Positions 30,619-42,800 of a DNA stretch of 64,000 nt are shown one piece after another. The position numbers and the translations under genes were made by a program. The notes beneath the pieces are model-generated. The model did not search any database and was not told where the DNA came from. It worked only from the letters and a program-made list of their open reading frames with translations. The stretch is from positions 13,562,157 to 13,626,156 of the forward strand of contig OU015566.1 of NCBI GenBank assembly GCA_907165135.1. The letters run 5' to 3'. Every line of letters begins with the position of its first letter. The stretch's first letter is position 1. The DNA is from Oikopleura dioica. Taxonomy: Eukaryota; Chordata; Appendicularia; Copelata; Oikopleuridae.

Positions 30619-32126
30619 TTACATCATCCCCCGCATTCTGCCAAGTCCTCCGAGTCCGGGAATCGCTGATTGAGGAGTGAAATTTGCTATAATCGGCGTT
30701 AAACTTGGTTTATAGAAGCAAATAACTCCTAAAAATAGGGAATTCTTGAATAACTCACGATTGGCGGTGGCAAATTTGTGTCTCGTAATGAAAGTCGCAA
30801 TAAGTTCAGCAACTTTCTGCGGCTGGTCTTCGTGAATCGCGTGGCCGGCAGTGGGCATCACCGAAAGTTGGAACTTCCCCTGCATTTGTCCGACTGTCAG
30901 CGCCGTGTCCAGCCTGTCCATTCCCGCTTTTTTTCTGGGTTAAGACCTGTTTCCCTCTTTCTCTAATTCTCTATCGTTGTTAACCCGTCCCTAGCAGGAG
31001 CATTTTCACAGGCGGCGCGGAGAGGAACTTTTCAGAAAGGCCCTCAAACCAACCTCGCCAATAATTCGCGGTTTCGCTCAAATTGATTCGCCAGATTTGA
31101 TCCGTCGACTCTTCGTCAGTCGGTGATTTATCTAAACAAAGATTAAACAGCTCCAATTTCTGAATCAGAACTTTTTACCTTGGACTTGGCCAGGCATGGA
31201 AATTTTGGCAGAATTGATGTTTTTGATGTAATTTGTTCTGACGGCCCATTCTATTGCTTGATCCTTTGATTTGAATTTTCCAGGGCGGCCATTTAGGATG
31301 ACTTCCATGCTTGGTAGGGCTTCCAGAGCTGTTCCTTCCACCACATCGATCACTGAAGACGAAATAAATATTTCATGCAGTTTCTGAATTTGTATGTACC
31401 TACAAGCCCAATACAAGGAGTTCGATGGGCGACGTGAACAGCGAGCGCTCCTCCCATCGAGTGTCCGATAATCACCGTCGGACGGGACTGAACCACTTCT
31501 TCATAGAAACTGACCAAATCTTCCGTCATGTTTTCGATGCTGAGATTTGATTCATCTGAGCATCGTGAATCTTTCCAGGGTTCAGAATTTGACCTTCAAA
31601 ATACAGATTTTTCTATAAAAAATGACTGTCAATCTTCCTTCGAACCCGTGACCCTCCGTGCCCACGAATATCAGGAGCAATAATGAAGCAATCCGCCATT
31701 TCTCTCAACTTCTTTCCAAAAAGCGAAAAAGAAAGTCCCTAAAAACAGGTTTTTCAATTGGCATTTTGTGGCTTGTCTGACCGAGAAACCGCCGCCGTGG
31801 AGCACTAGAATGCAGCATTTCGATTCTTCGTTTCCCATCGTGTAGTAGTTGAAAAGATCGCTTTTTGAGTCTTTTACAAATTGACCTCAAACGGCCCCAA
31901 ATGACCTCAAAATCGAGTAAAACACTTTCCTGTCCTTCTGAAACGTCTTCTTTTCCGCCCAGTAATCGCCCCAATCTGTTGGAGAATAATCTTTTGGTCG
32001 TCTTCCTGGCTTAAAACCACATTAACAGTCATTCTAGCGCTGTTTTTCGACTTACAGGGACCATTCTAGTGCCAGAATTCGACGGATGAGGCGGTCGAGG
32101 AGGAAGTGGATCCATATTATGACTCA
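30619..32126 (-). CDS. PPME1: protein phosphatase methylesterase 1
   Basis: An alpha/beta hydrolase that removes the C-terminal methyl ester from the PP2A catalytic subunit. ATG 32126 opens a Pro-rich start (MDPLPPRPPHPSNSGTRM), then KDYSPTDWGDYW, the oxyanion region LVLHGGGFS, ADCFIIAPDIRGHGG and the nucleophile elbow VIIGHSMGGALAVHVAH with the catalytic Ser. Later exons give VIDVVEGTALEALPSM, FKSKDQAIEWAVR, GMDRLDTALTVGQMQGKFQL and the catalytic His in TAGHAIHEDQPQKVAE. These match PPME1 throughout. Most introns are about 43-60 bp with GT-AG; the one at 30927-30990 (64 bp) begins with GG rather than GT if the frame is kept, and another near 31.9 kb also lacks an obvious GT. It ends GRMRGMM, 190 bp before the next gene. 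Confidence 0.95.
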
Positions 32127-32493
32127 TTCTCTTTTATTGAAGGCTTCTATGTGTTTTTCTCTGAGAAGAATATTGAATGAGAAATCGAAAGGAGTTTCGA
32201 GAAAAAGTGGCTTTCCATTTTTCCATCGGCGGGTGATTGGTGCGCTGCGGAGGAGAGAGCGCTGGAAGAGATGCGCGCTGCTGGAAGAATGAGGATTTCG
32301 CTAGTAAGATTGATAAGAAGGGTTGAAACGAAAAATTTACAAATTGAATTCAATTTTTGAACACTTTTAAATTTTTCAAATGAGAAAAAAACTTTAAAAT
32401 TTCAGGAAAATTTTTGAAAATTTTCTCTAGAAAAAGGAATTTCCTGCGATTATTGTTGATTCTAACGTTAGATTAACAAAAACCAGAGAAACT
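32127..32493. other. divergent intergenic region
   Basis: Separates the start of PPME1 (minus) from the plus-strand gene at 32494, so it should hold both promoters. No TATA box is obvious. Confidence 0.5.
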
Positions 32494-33786
32494 ATGCAAG
32501 ACTGGAATCCGCTTTCAGAAGAGTTTTATCAAAAAATCAAGTCGACAGATCCTCCTAAAGCTTGGCACCCGCTTCGCAACAGCATCATCGAATCTCTTCT
32601 AGTTCTGGTTCGGCAAAAAAAGGAACTTTTCATTCATTTGAACTTTTTCTCCTCTGAACCATCGCTCAGGCCCAGAATGGATCGCCTGCCCGTATTTAGA
32701 CGAATCCTCCCTTTTTGAACCCTTTTCGGTGATCATCAAACGCAACAATCGGTTTAGAGTCGCCAACGATGCATTTGCGCACGAGATTTTCGCCAAGCCC
32801 AAGCTGTCTGAGAAGGAATTAGGCTCGCTACGGTTTCTTCTGATGATTTTTTAAAGCGAAAATCGTGCTTGAACCTTTGGAAAAGTATAAATTTGATGAT
32901 TTACTGGATGGAAAATATACTCGAATTGTCGATAGCGTCAGAAAAACAGTCAAGTAAGGGTCCTGGGCTCGGCAACCTGTGTAGAAAGCCTGAGTCAGGT
33001 TCTAAGGCGCTAAAATTGAAAGCCGTGTAGCGGCTTTTTCTTAATTCAAGCCGCAAAGCGGCTTCGCAGTATAACAATTTCAATCTCTTACTACTGGCGA
33101 AGCCGCTTTGCGGCTTTGTTCTAAATAGAGCCGCTCCGCGGCTTTTCATTTTAGCTCTTTAGAACCTGACTCAGGTTTTCTTCAGAGCCAAGTAAGGATC
33201 CTCTAATCTCTATCAATCATCAATTTCTAGAGTGGAATTCCGCGAATCATCAGTTCAAGAAATCAACGAAGCCTTCAAAATTGGCGGCTTATGCTTGGAC
33301 CTTGAAAATCATGAAATCGTTTCTTCATCACTTGATTCTTGCTATATCATCACAGGAAACATGTTTTATAACTGAAATTTTTTGCATGAAATTGTTTTGT
33401 AAAGCATGTTTTAGCCGTTGCTTATTGCGAGCTGAAGTTTTCAGTGAGCATTGGAGATTCAAAACGTCGCGGAAACTCGCTGCATGTTGAAAACGAAGTG
33501 TAAGGAAACTCGCCTCTAGAATTTTTAGGGAACATTTTTTAGCTTCAAAACGAATCAACAAGTTCCAGTCGCCTTCAAAGCAGATTTATTTCCTGTTGAT
33601 CCCGAAACTGGCGAGCTTGGAATGAGAATGGTAGGAGTTTGGAATCAACGAGGACAACTGAAAAAAATCTAGCGCCACGATGGATCGGAATTGAGAGAGG
33701 GCCGATGGAAGAAACTTGTGAGAAAAGAAGAAAAAGCTCTGCGAGTTCCTGTTGACTACCAGTACACTGAAAGTAGCCGTGTTTAA
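32494..33786 (+). CDS. unidentified intron-rich gene
   Basis: Exons can be followed in frame from MQDWNPLSEEFYQKIKSTDP (ATG 32494) through PEWIACPYLDESSLFEPFSV, RVANDAFAHEIFAKPKLSEK, VLEPLEKYKFDDLLDGKYTR and VEFRESSVQEINEAFKIGGL to VAFKADLFPVDPETGELGM and a basic C-terminus. One short intron (after EKEL) is best read as GC-AG. The intron from 32957 to 33230 contains a 197-bp inverted-repeat element. The junction between 33.35 and 33.55 kb is unresolved, and two reading frames of the last exon are possible, so the C-terminus is uncertain. No signal peptide, membrane segment or family was recognised. Confidence 0.6.
32984..33180. mobile_element. MITE with CCTGAGTCAGG termini and GCCGC hairpins
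   Basis: Inverted ends of about 37 bp start GAAAGCCTGAGTCAGGTTCT on the left and GAAAACCTGAGTCAGGTTCT on the complementary right end. Inside are successive hairpins built on GCCGCxxxGCGGC. It sits in an intron of the plus-strand gene. The 6.8-kb element shares its inner end sequence. Confidence 0.85.
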
Positions 33787-33874
33787 AAATTAATGAACCG
33801 GAAATAAATCAATAAAGTTTTCTACCATAACTTTGGTACATAAGCACTCGATTATTTGATTTTCTTTATTTTAA

Positions 33875-36800
33875 TTACTCAGAGCTACAGTAGTCAACCG
33901 GGGTGACGAAAAGCAAAGGGTTCCAAAGAAGGGTATCCCATAAACTTTTTCTGATCGCAACAACATCAGTTGAAGCAGTTTCTTCATCTGGATCTTATAT
34001 AACATGTTTCAAAAGACGGGATAGATTTGCATAAAAGACCCCTACGGAAAACGCTCTGTTCGTGTACCAATTGGTATTCGAATACCAAATCTTCTCAAAA
34101 AGTCCAAATTTGGTGCACCCAAAGAGTGCCTGTCTTGAAGGAGTTCTTACGAGTGATAAAGTAGTAATTTTACGGAAAAAACTCTGATCAAAAATCTTGG
34201 ATTTAGAAAATCAAAATTGGTATTCGAATACTAAAAAGGCTACTGAATCTTAAAACATTGACCTAGATATACTCTTTGAATTGAATTGTCCATCATATCG
34301 TCAATCACGAGTCCAGGAACTACGAATATACTGTTTTCAACAACAAGAGCAGTTGAACTTGTAAGGCCCTAAAGGAAGATAGTTATTCAATTTTATGTTT
34401 TTACTGTTCCTTTGCAAGATATCCGATCAATTGCCATCTATTTTCTTTCAATCGCCAAATATCACTAAGCCAATCAATACTTAGATAGTCATATCCTCCG
34501 AGAGTAAGAAGAGCTCCGGAAGAGAGTCCAACAACAGAAAAGCCCTCTATAAATCTGAAATCTCGTATTTTCAGAAGTCCACTTTCAAGTCTACCTGGGA
34601 TGGTCTATAAGTGAAATCCAGCTATTTCTTGTCAATGTCTCGACTGCTCTATTTTGGTGTCGACCTCCAATCGCAGTCGGTTGACCATTATATATTCCAA
34701 GATAACCTTGGTATATTTTCTCTGGCCCAGCAGTTTTTCTTACAGTGTTTCCGTCAAAATCAGCACAGCTTTCTTCAGAGTTCGGGAAACAAATTAGTGC
34801 TATAATTATTTCTTTACAAACATAATAATTAAAATATATTAAGGGGGTAGAAACAGCTTTCTTGATTTTCGACTGTCGCTACAAATAAGAAAATCTTAGA
34901 TGTATTTATGATAGCGAAATGTCTTATGAAATGATCCTAGAATAGTGATTGAAACTCACAAAAATGTAAATGGAATTTTTTTAGCTATCACGTGACTCGA
35001 GATATTCGAGGTTGAAAATTCGCCAAAATTGGCAGTTTAGATGAGTTGCTTCTGAGCCAACTTACTCAAAAATCTGTTGACTAAAACAAATTTCGAGGAA
35101 GATGTTCTTAGATCTAAGATGGATCTATCTAAACTAGTAGAGAAAATGTGTAAATCTAAAGTTCTCTTATCTTTAGCGCCAGTCAAAAACCGCCCTTTTT
35201 CGAAAAAAGCTATTTCTACCACCTTGATATAATTGTCATAAATATCTTTTAAACCTTTTAAACCCTCCTCAAAAGCTACAACAGAAGGAAAAGTCGCATT
35301 GAATGGTAGTTTGACAGAGAGCTCTTTAAACTTGCATTTGTCAAGTCTGGCGATCTATAAACTCTTATCTTTTATCAATTGTGTTATTTTTACTTTTTTC
35401 CTATTAATATCTCCTCCGAAAATGTGAATCTGATTCTTGACGAGGGCATAATCCGAGTACATAATATATTCTGCAATCGTCACATTAATTTGCTCATCTG
35501 GAGATTTGATGGACAGATTTTCTCTAACTGATCCATCCCCAAGAAAAGCAAAAGGAGGACTCAAGGGAACTATCTTCAATATCCTCAACTTTAGGCTTGA
35601 ATAAATTCGAACTTATGAATGACAGTGGACCCCATATGTAAATAACCCTAACTAAAGACACCAATGATGATTTTTGTGCAAATTATTTTTTTTTCAAACC
35701 TTCAAGAATATCTCAAGATATATTATAAAGTTTGAATAGTTGTATATAAGTTATAACTTATAAGTTATAACCATGAAATTTTATGAAAAATCTATTTCTT
35801 ATGATCGTTTCTTGTAAAAATTTTTATAAGACGCTGGAATTTTCTGGAAATTGAAGATAGAACCCTTGTACTATGGGTAAACGGAAAAATGACGTTTAAT
35901 TGAGTCGGCTGCCCTGTGGAATAAATGAAATTTTTAATTTCAGTCCATTGATCGTATTTGAAAACTCTTATTCTCTTGTCATCAATAGTTTCAAACCCAG
36001 TCAAACTCGACATTCCGATAATATTTTTGCACATTTGTATATCACACTCATTTTCCTCGATAATTTCAAGAGATGCTGACTTAGTCGTCAAGGTGAAATT
36101 AAATTTGAACTCAAGAACTTTTGACTCCGATAAACTTGAGTTCAGAGCAAATTTCCCCGGAAAAAAATGAGAATCAATCCATAGTGAGCGATTTTTGAAA
36201 TTTCCAAGCCTCAAAAACAAATTTCCGTCGAAGAATTTGAGATCAACAATTTTTGCCTCATTATTTTCAGCTTTCTTAAAATTGATATTGAAAAATAAGA
36301 ATTATTATTGATAAATAATGGCTCATTCGGTAGGACTTATACGGTATAATTTATACCTTTATTTGAATTTTTAAGCTTTCCGGGCCATTAAATTTCATAA
36401 CGAAAGTCGAAACGTGTTGAAGTTCCTTTAGCAAAGTGAAGAAATTGTTCGGTACAATAGTATTAGGATACGGTCGTGTCAGAGAGCTAGCACCTTGTGG
36501 AAATCGTGGCTGCGAAACGGCATTTTTTACAAAACCAGGAAATACATCGTCGTGAAATGAAAAATATGGATTGCTTGTTACATGCATTTTCTTTATTATT
36601 TGAAGTTGAGTGAAATCAAGCTCGATTTTGTCTTTTATTTTGGATCTATAATAAACTGACTTTTAAAAAGAGCTTCCATGATAAAAATCCTTTCCGAAAT
36701 TAAATTGGATCTGAAACGTTGAGTCAAAAACATAGTTTTGAATAAAGAGATTCTCATTATTGTTGATTCCGTTGATAAAGTATTCGCACTCGTCATTGTT

Positions 36801-38999
36801 TGTCCCCATCAGATTTGTATAGTGAACGTCATCTGAGGAAAATTGATTTGAAAAACAGACTGATCGTTCCTCATAATTGACAAGTGACCCGATCCACTCA
36901 CTCCCCAGAGTTAAAAATTTTCCATTAGCTTCCAACAATAACGAGTACAGCGTATTTGAGAGATGAATACTTCTTGTCACTAGAACTAGCAAAAGCCGCC
37001 CCAGGTCAATCTTTATTAGTTTAAAAATTAATTTCGTAATAGAATAAGCATTTAAGATATTTGCATAATATAATATTATTAATATTAAACCGTTTACAAG
37101 GGAACAACATGTGCAAGATTCAAGTCTGTAAACTCAACAGGTAGCGCGATTTCATCCTTTTTCCAACCTTTCTCTAGTTCTTCGCTTTTTCGTATTCTAT
37201 TCAAAGCCTTCGTTGTTGATAATTTGATCCATTTTTCACCAAGTCTTGCACTCATCAGATAGAATACTCCCTTGAAGCTCACAGAAGACGTTTTCGCGTT
37301 AAAATGGTTACTAGCGATAAAGCCCTGTGCTTCCTCGAAACGATTGAGATTATATTCTGGTGCGTAGAAAAAGCACTTGTCTGGTCTTCCGGATGGTGAG
37401 CTTTTGTAGATCCAAATTTGAAAATATTGGATAATTTATATAAAAAAATCTGATTTTAAACTAATAAATTAAGAAACAAGTCTCTTGCTTTTTCTTAGAC
37501 CTTTTTCAAATAACAACAACGGGAAAAACCTTCTTTTCTTTTTCTTCCAGACGAATTTCAATAAAATGAGTCCCAATGGACGAACCGTAATGAAAAACAA
37601 AGAAATCCCTTTATATTTGTAAATATTTATACCGTGGGCGAGAGATTTCACGACGGAGGGGGAAATAGATTGGAATAGATTGGAAATAGATTAAATTCAA
37701 AAATCATGGAACGGGGCTGAATTTTAAGGGTCTTCCAGGAAGGCCGGTCTTCCACCAGAAAAGGTCCTCCAGGGGTCCTCCAAGAGTCACATGACCAAGA
37801 TTTTCTAAAAATATTATCTATTTATAAGTTAAAGATTAATTTATCTTAAATAGTCTAGGTTAGACCTATCTTCCATCAATTGGGTCTTCCACCAGGTAAA
37901 AGTCCTCCATCAGGCATGGGAAAATACTTGAATGTGCGCGAAATATTCAAAACCCCGCCCCGGGCCCTCAGACTCCGTCGTGATATCTCTCGCCCACAGT
38001 ATATAGAACCAGTCTACTCGAAACAGAAGAAGATACTTACAATCCAACTAGTCGATTTTTGATAAAAATCAAATCATTCCCATTTTCCTTGAGTCTTATT
38101 AAATTGCCAATCGCATCGACTAGATAGTGCTCTCCATCAAGAAAAGTGGCACCCGTTGACTTTTCCGCTTTTCGTTTTTGTATTATTTACGATTGAAAGT
38201 AACAATCGAAAAACATTCATATGAGTAGAAAGAGTCAGGAGCGTCAACTTCAACGTCAGCTTTGATGCCTGTTAAATCTGCTAAAATCAATGGAAAATTC
38301 TTATTCATATCTTTTTTCATCTTTCGATCTTCCCACCGACGATTTATCCATATTTTTGAATTCTCTTCAACTTTTTCTTGTTCAGAATTTATCGTCCGAT
38401 TTTTCCCCAGATTGAAGACTGGAGTTAGTTTTTGTTGTGACAATTTTTCGCATGCATAGAATAAACAAGGACATCCATTTTTGCAAAACTTTTCGGTTGG
38501 GCAAATTTCTCCAGCAGAATCAGATGATCTCGTGAGCTGAAAGCACATCGACTCACAAGGAGAAATCGGGTTAGTCCTTGTTGTTTTCAACACCAGTGTT
38601 TTCGAGCAAAGATGACGGCAGACTTTTTGGTCATAGAACTTTTTCTTCTTGCATCGAAGGAGATTGACTTCATTTTCTTTTTCAGAGAAAACATGTGGCT
38701 CAGCTTTTTTATCAGCGATTTTGGAGACGGGTCCCGGAAGTGTAAATGTCTTTGTTTCATAACATTGCTTCATAAGATGACCGCAGTAGTCCATTGACTC
38801 GATTCGGATGCATTTTTTGTAGTTACGATTGCAAGTAGAAGTCAAAAAAGTTGTTACGCCGCGCGATTTTTCCAGAGAGTGTATGTTGGCTTTAGTATTA
38901 AATAATTTAAATAATATTTTATCAGACTAATCTACCAATGAGCATGACCGTTATCCAGAACAGGGAACCGATTACAAGATAGGAGTTCATTTGAGGCAT
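33875..38999 (-). CDS. large secreted Cys-rich plus kelch-like protein (kelch family member 2)
   Basis: Signal peptide MNSYLVIGSLFWITVMLI (ATG at 38990, or 38999 with MPQ before it) is followed after a 46-bp intron by a Cys-rich region (TSTCNRNYKKCIRIESMDYC, KVCRHLCSKT, CESMCFQL, CKNGCPCLFYACEKL). A 44-bp intron (38160-38203) leads to TFLDGEHYLVDAIGNLIRL, and further exons have similar strands (LLLEANGKFLTLGSEW, LKFFDGNLFLRLGNF), suggesting a repeated beta domain that I cannot name. The C-terminal part is the shared kelch module: FAFLGDGSVREN, HIFGGDINRKKV, ALICFPNSEESCADFDG, YNGQPTAIGGRHQNRAVETL, SIFVVPG and the ending VTPVDYCSSE. At least twelve introns; several junctions between 34 and 37.5 kb are inferred, so one or two genes remain possible. 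A Tc1-like MITE lies in an intron at 37.6-38.0 kb. Confidence 0.65.
37632..37999. mobile_element. TA-flanked (Tc1/mariner-type) MITE in an intron (368 bp)
   Basis: Inverted ends CCGTGGGCGAGAGATTTCAC and (other strand) CTGTGGGCGAGAGATATCAC extend to about 27 bp, and TA lies directly outside both. The interior has repeated GGTCTTCCA/GGTCCTCCA words. It is contained in a GT-AG intron of the kelch gene, between the exons carrying IKNRLVGL and DFFVFHYG. Confidence 0.85.
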
Positions 39000-39330
39000 T
39001 GTAGAAAATCCGTGTTGAGCAAAGCTCATTTTTGCTACTACCTTTTTCTTCCATGTTTTCTCCTTTTTGAAATCTTGTCTTTGAGTATGAATACTTCGCG
39101 TTGTTAAAATTTCTTCGGGAAATAAATAAACCTTCTCCCCTTTTTGTTTCAAAACACCAACACAATCACAATCAAGACACTATTTATAAAGTTAAGCTTG
39201 AATAAGTACGTTCTCACTAAAATACCCGGACTCTAGTTTTTGTAATCGCATCTTCGTTTAATTGGTTATCTTCTTGAATAACCATAGCTCTCTTTAGAAG
39301 AAGAAATTCTTCTGAAAAAAGGAAGTCGCT

Positions 39331-39806
39331 ATGAGACTGCTCTTCGCTACCAGCTTGACAGTTTTACAGTTTTTACCGGCTTTTGCGTCTTCTTAAATAT
39401 CAAAGTTCTGAGTTGCCTGGTGAAGTTTTCAACATCCAAAATGGGTGTAGGGCGCCCAGGTTCACAATTGTGAACCCGGTTCACAATTTTGTGAACCCGG
39501 TTCACAATCTGTGTGAACCCGGTTCACAAAATTTTTAAAAGTATAAAATCAGGGGTCTGTATGCGCTCCGCGCCTGATTTCAAAGAGAAACTCATTTTTG
39601 ACGTTATAAACTTTCTCTACAGCCGCGCCTTTAGTCAGTTTGAGTCACTTTTTTGACCGAAATTGTGAACCAGGTTCACAAAATTGTGAACCGGGTTCAC
39701 AAAATTGTGAACCAACCGATTGTGAACCTAGGCGCCCGCCACCCTCCAAAATGGTAAATTTCGTAAAAATGATGGTTCTGAATCAATGAAAAAAAACAAG
39801 ATCTGA
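39331..39806 (+). CDS. possible tiny secreted peptide gene containing a MITE
   Basis: Tentative. ATG 39331 gives MRLLFATSLTVL, a signal-like start. A 37-bp GT-AG intron would lead to SELPGEVFNIQN, the hAT-like element at 39443-39744 then intervenes, and after its exact removal the frame continues GKFRKNDGSESMKKNKI and stops at 39806. The product would be about 40 residues. Short frames arise by chance, so this is weak evidence, reported because it mirrors the three stronger exonic insertions. Confidence 0.25.
39443..39744. mobile_element. hAT-like MITE built from GTGAACCCGGTTCAC palindromes (302 bp)
   Basis: Ends GGGTGTAGGGCGCCCAGG and (other strand) GGGTGGCGGGCGCCTAGG form inverted termini. 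Perfect 8-bp duplications TCCAAAAT flank it (39435-39442 and 39745-39752). Both sub-terminal regions are arrays of the palindromic word TTGTGAACCCGGTTCACAA. No coding capacity. Confidence 0.9.
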
Positions 39807-42800
39807 AGCTTTATCCTTATCAATGATAAGTTATCATTCTTGTCCAGTTTTATCTGATCAAAAGTACATTGATTCAATGTTGTAGTTTATGTGAGTAATT
39901 TTAATAAAATTAAAAAAAAATCGAATCAATGCGATAAATCAGGAATCTGAGCTGATAACTTCATTCAGCAGTTTTTGATTCTTTTAAGCATTCTGACTTG
40001 TTTTTACTGTCACGCAAAGTTAAACAGAAACATCTGGCTTGTGCGAGCCCTTGGTACATAGCAACTTTTTGATGTAGCGACTTGACTTTGTCTCCAATTC
40101 AGAAGTGGCATTTTGACGCTTTCAAGAATTCCGCCACGTCATTTTTGTTCCCTTCAAATTTGAAAGTGGAGAATTTGAACTTTCAAAATCAAACTTTCAT
40201 TTCTGACTACTGTCTCCCACTACGTCACGTGGAATCTTAAAACAAGCGAAACGAAAACAGTGGGAGGTGAAATTTTGAAATCATAAAATGGCGAAATCAG
40301 TCGCCACTTTTGACATTTCGGTGTTTTTATTATGGAGAGTATCCAGAACTACCATCAGCAAATGCCAGAAAGGTACATAGCAACGAGAAGCATTTGTTGC
40401 CTTTTCTCACCTAGGCCGGGTGCGCAAATGTCGAAAATTTTCTCACCGCAAAACCAAAGAAAAAATATGACCAAGAACAAGTGCGGATATTGCCACTTGG
40501 ACAAAATCTGAATGGTCATCAATTTCTCAGAAATCACATCTTTCATAAAATTCTCAAAAGAAGACTCTTGTCTCTCGCGTTTAAGAACTGTATATGAGAC
40601 TGTATTAAAGCCATAACATCAGATTATCAAAAATACTCCTTCTTGTCCAATAAGAACTTTCAAAATTGGTCTTCAGCCAATCAGAAATCCGAAAAATTCC
40701 CGTTGCAATATGAAGTTGATTGTATCACTCTTCCCTAATAGGGAATCCCTATTTCTGAAGAGCCCAATAATACAGTGACTAGAAGTACAGTCCCTCAAAT
40801 AGCTGAGCGGCGCATCAGATGATTAACAGCTCCGGAAAGTGATCGATCATTTGACGAACGAGTTCTCACTCCTTCCAAAACACTTCTCCCAAAACTAGAG
40901 CAAAATGCTTTCCTTTTGAGCTGCCAAGTTGAACCCAGGCCAGACGCAATTTACCGACGCGATGAATATAAATGCCCGTAATTACTATGTCGCCAAAGCA
41001 AAAAGGAAAAAATCACGCCATTTTGTCAAGAGAAATGATAAAAATCAAGGAAGAAAAAATTAAACCATATATCAACATATGCGATAAGAACAAGAGCTCA
41101 GTAAATTGACTTACTGTATTTTGATAGTTTTGCTTACAGTAATGTCAATCAAGTCAGATCCAGTTTTCGATAATAAAGTTCATCAAATGACGCTTATTTT
41201 AGACCGGAAGCAGAGTTGACATTTTTCTCCCTCAGATCATTTCATTCAGTATTGACAAAAAGTCCTTTTCGACAGAGGAAACGAGAGATATCTGACTGTA
41301 ACTCTTACACTTTTCTAGCGTAAAAACGACCTCGTAGTCTTAGACTTGACCCCTGTCATTTTGTTTTCATAGAAAGTTGCCCCTTCTTGGATTGTTGTCC
41401 CACAATTGGGAACGAAATGGTAGTCGTAGCAACAAAAATGATGATACAGATATATAGGAAACGGTCTGGGCACACGAGCGCCCAGTAGTAGACTAGTACA
41501 GTCACTCGCACAAAAAAATTTATAAAGAGAGAAAATGTTTTTTCTGTTGAAAAACTTCAAAATCTGTTTAGGAAAGAGCCGAGCCCTGGGGTTGATTTTG
41601 ACCTGGTTTGAGGGGAGTGCTTATTTTTAATTTTATTTGAGAAAGGAATTTGTTATCTACGAGACAAGATAAACAAGAATGGCAGCTCGTCAGGAATTTA
41701 TCTGTTTCTGTGACGGGTTTTATCATCCCCAGTTTGTCTCAACAGCGTCTCCAAGATAGGATAAAAATGAAACTAGTAACAAACAGAGCTCAGAAATGAC
41801 TGTAGCGGATAGAGAAACAGAGAGATTTTTGATTTTTTAAATGTCCTCGGGCAAGTTTTGCCTTTGCCCGAGGCGAGTGTCGAGTAAAATTGGGATTTTT
41901 TACCCGTTTTTTGTGCCAAAAATCGCGTCAAAAGACAAATACACCTGAACCGCGGTAAATTTAGAACCAGCCCGGAGAAGCGTGACATTTTCCTATCTAG
42001 CGCTGAATTAGTTTATGAGCAATTTCTTACAGCATTTCTTCATGCTCGCATTTCCGGAATCCTGGCTGCTGCATGGCCAGCGGAAGCGCCACCCGCTCGT
42101 TAGCTGCAATTTTCTAGCCCTCTCGCAGGGCAATAAATTTTTGCCGCCCGCGGATGTCGACCCCGGCTACCGGCAGTCAGATTTGAGTAAATCAAATTCT
42201 TTTCTGAAAAATTAATTTTTATGAAAAAAGAGCTCCAACATTTTTTAAAGAGAATCGGCTTTTGAAATTTTGAAATCAAGGAAGAAAATTAGTTTTTTGA
42301 AAGATCCAAATCTTCACCTTGACGGTGCAATTTGCCATCTTTATAAATTCAAGAATAGAAGGTAATTGAATTCTCCAGTAATTTGTGTATTCACCGCGAG
42401 AGACAAAGGAGAGGGTCTAGCGTTTTTGCTAGGGGGCTAAATTATGCAAAAACTCAATGACCCCGCTGGGCACTCGCCTTGATGCATTTATTGAGGAAAT
42501 CTGGCCCGCGGTCTGGCCCTTATTTTCCCACAGAGAATTCCAAACTGGCGTGTTTGATTTTCTAATTTTTGATTTACTCAAAGTTCATTTCGCTTCAGAG
42601 ATTTTCAGATAAAAAGAAAAACTAAGTTCAATGATCAATTTTTTTTTCTACAGAGACATCGCTCAATAAGGCTTCCTTCTATCAAGCTCCTGATTGGTCA
42701 ATCAAGAGCTCCCCCACTTTACCTTACCCCTAACCCTAACGGAGGGGCCAATAGCAAAATCTGACTGTACATAAAACCGAGTTCAAGCACCCCCTCTTCC

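Noticed and set aside
40355-40546. Minus-strand frame with a hydrophobic stretch followed by AATAAA
   Set aside because: Possible small peptide gene, but no convincing signal peptide, splice site or relative; insufficient support.
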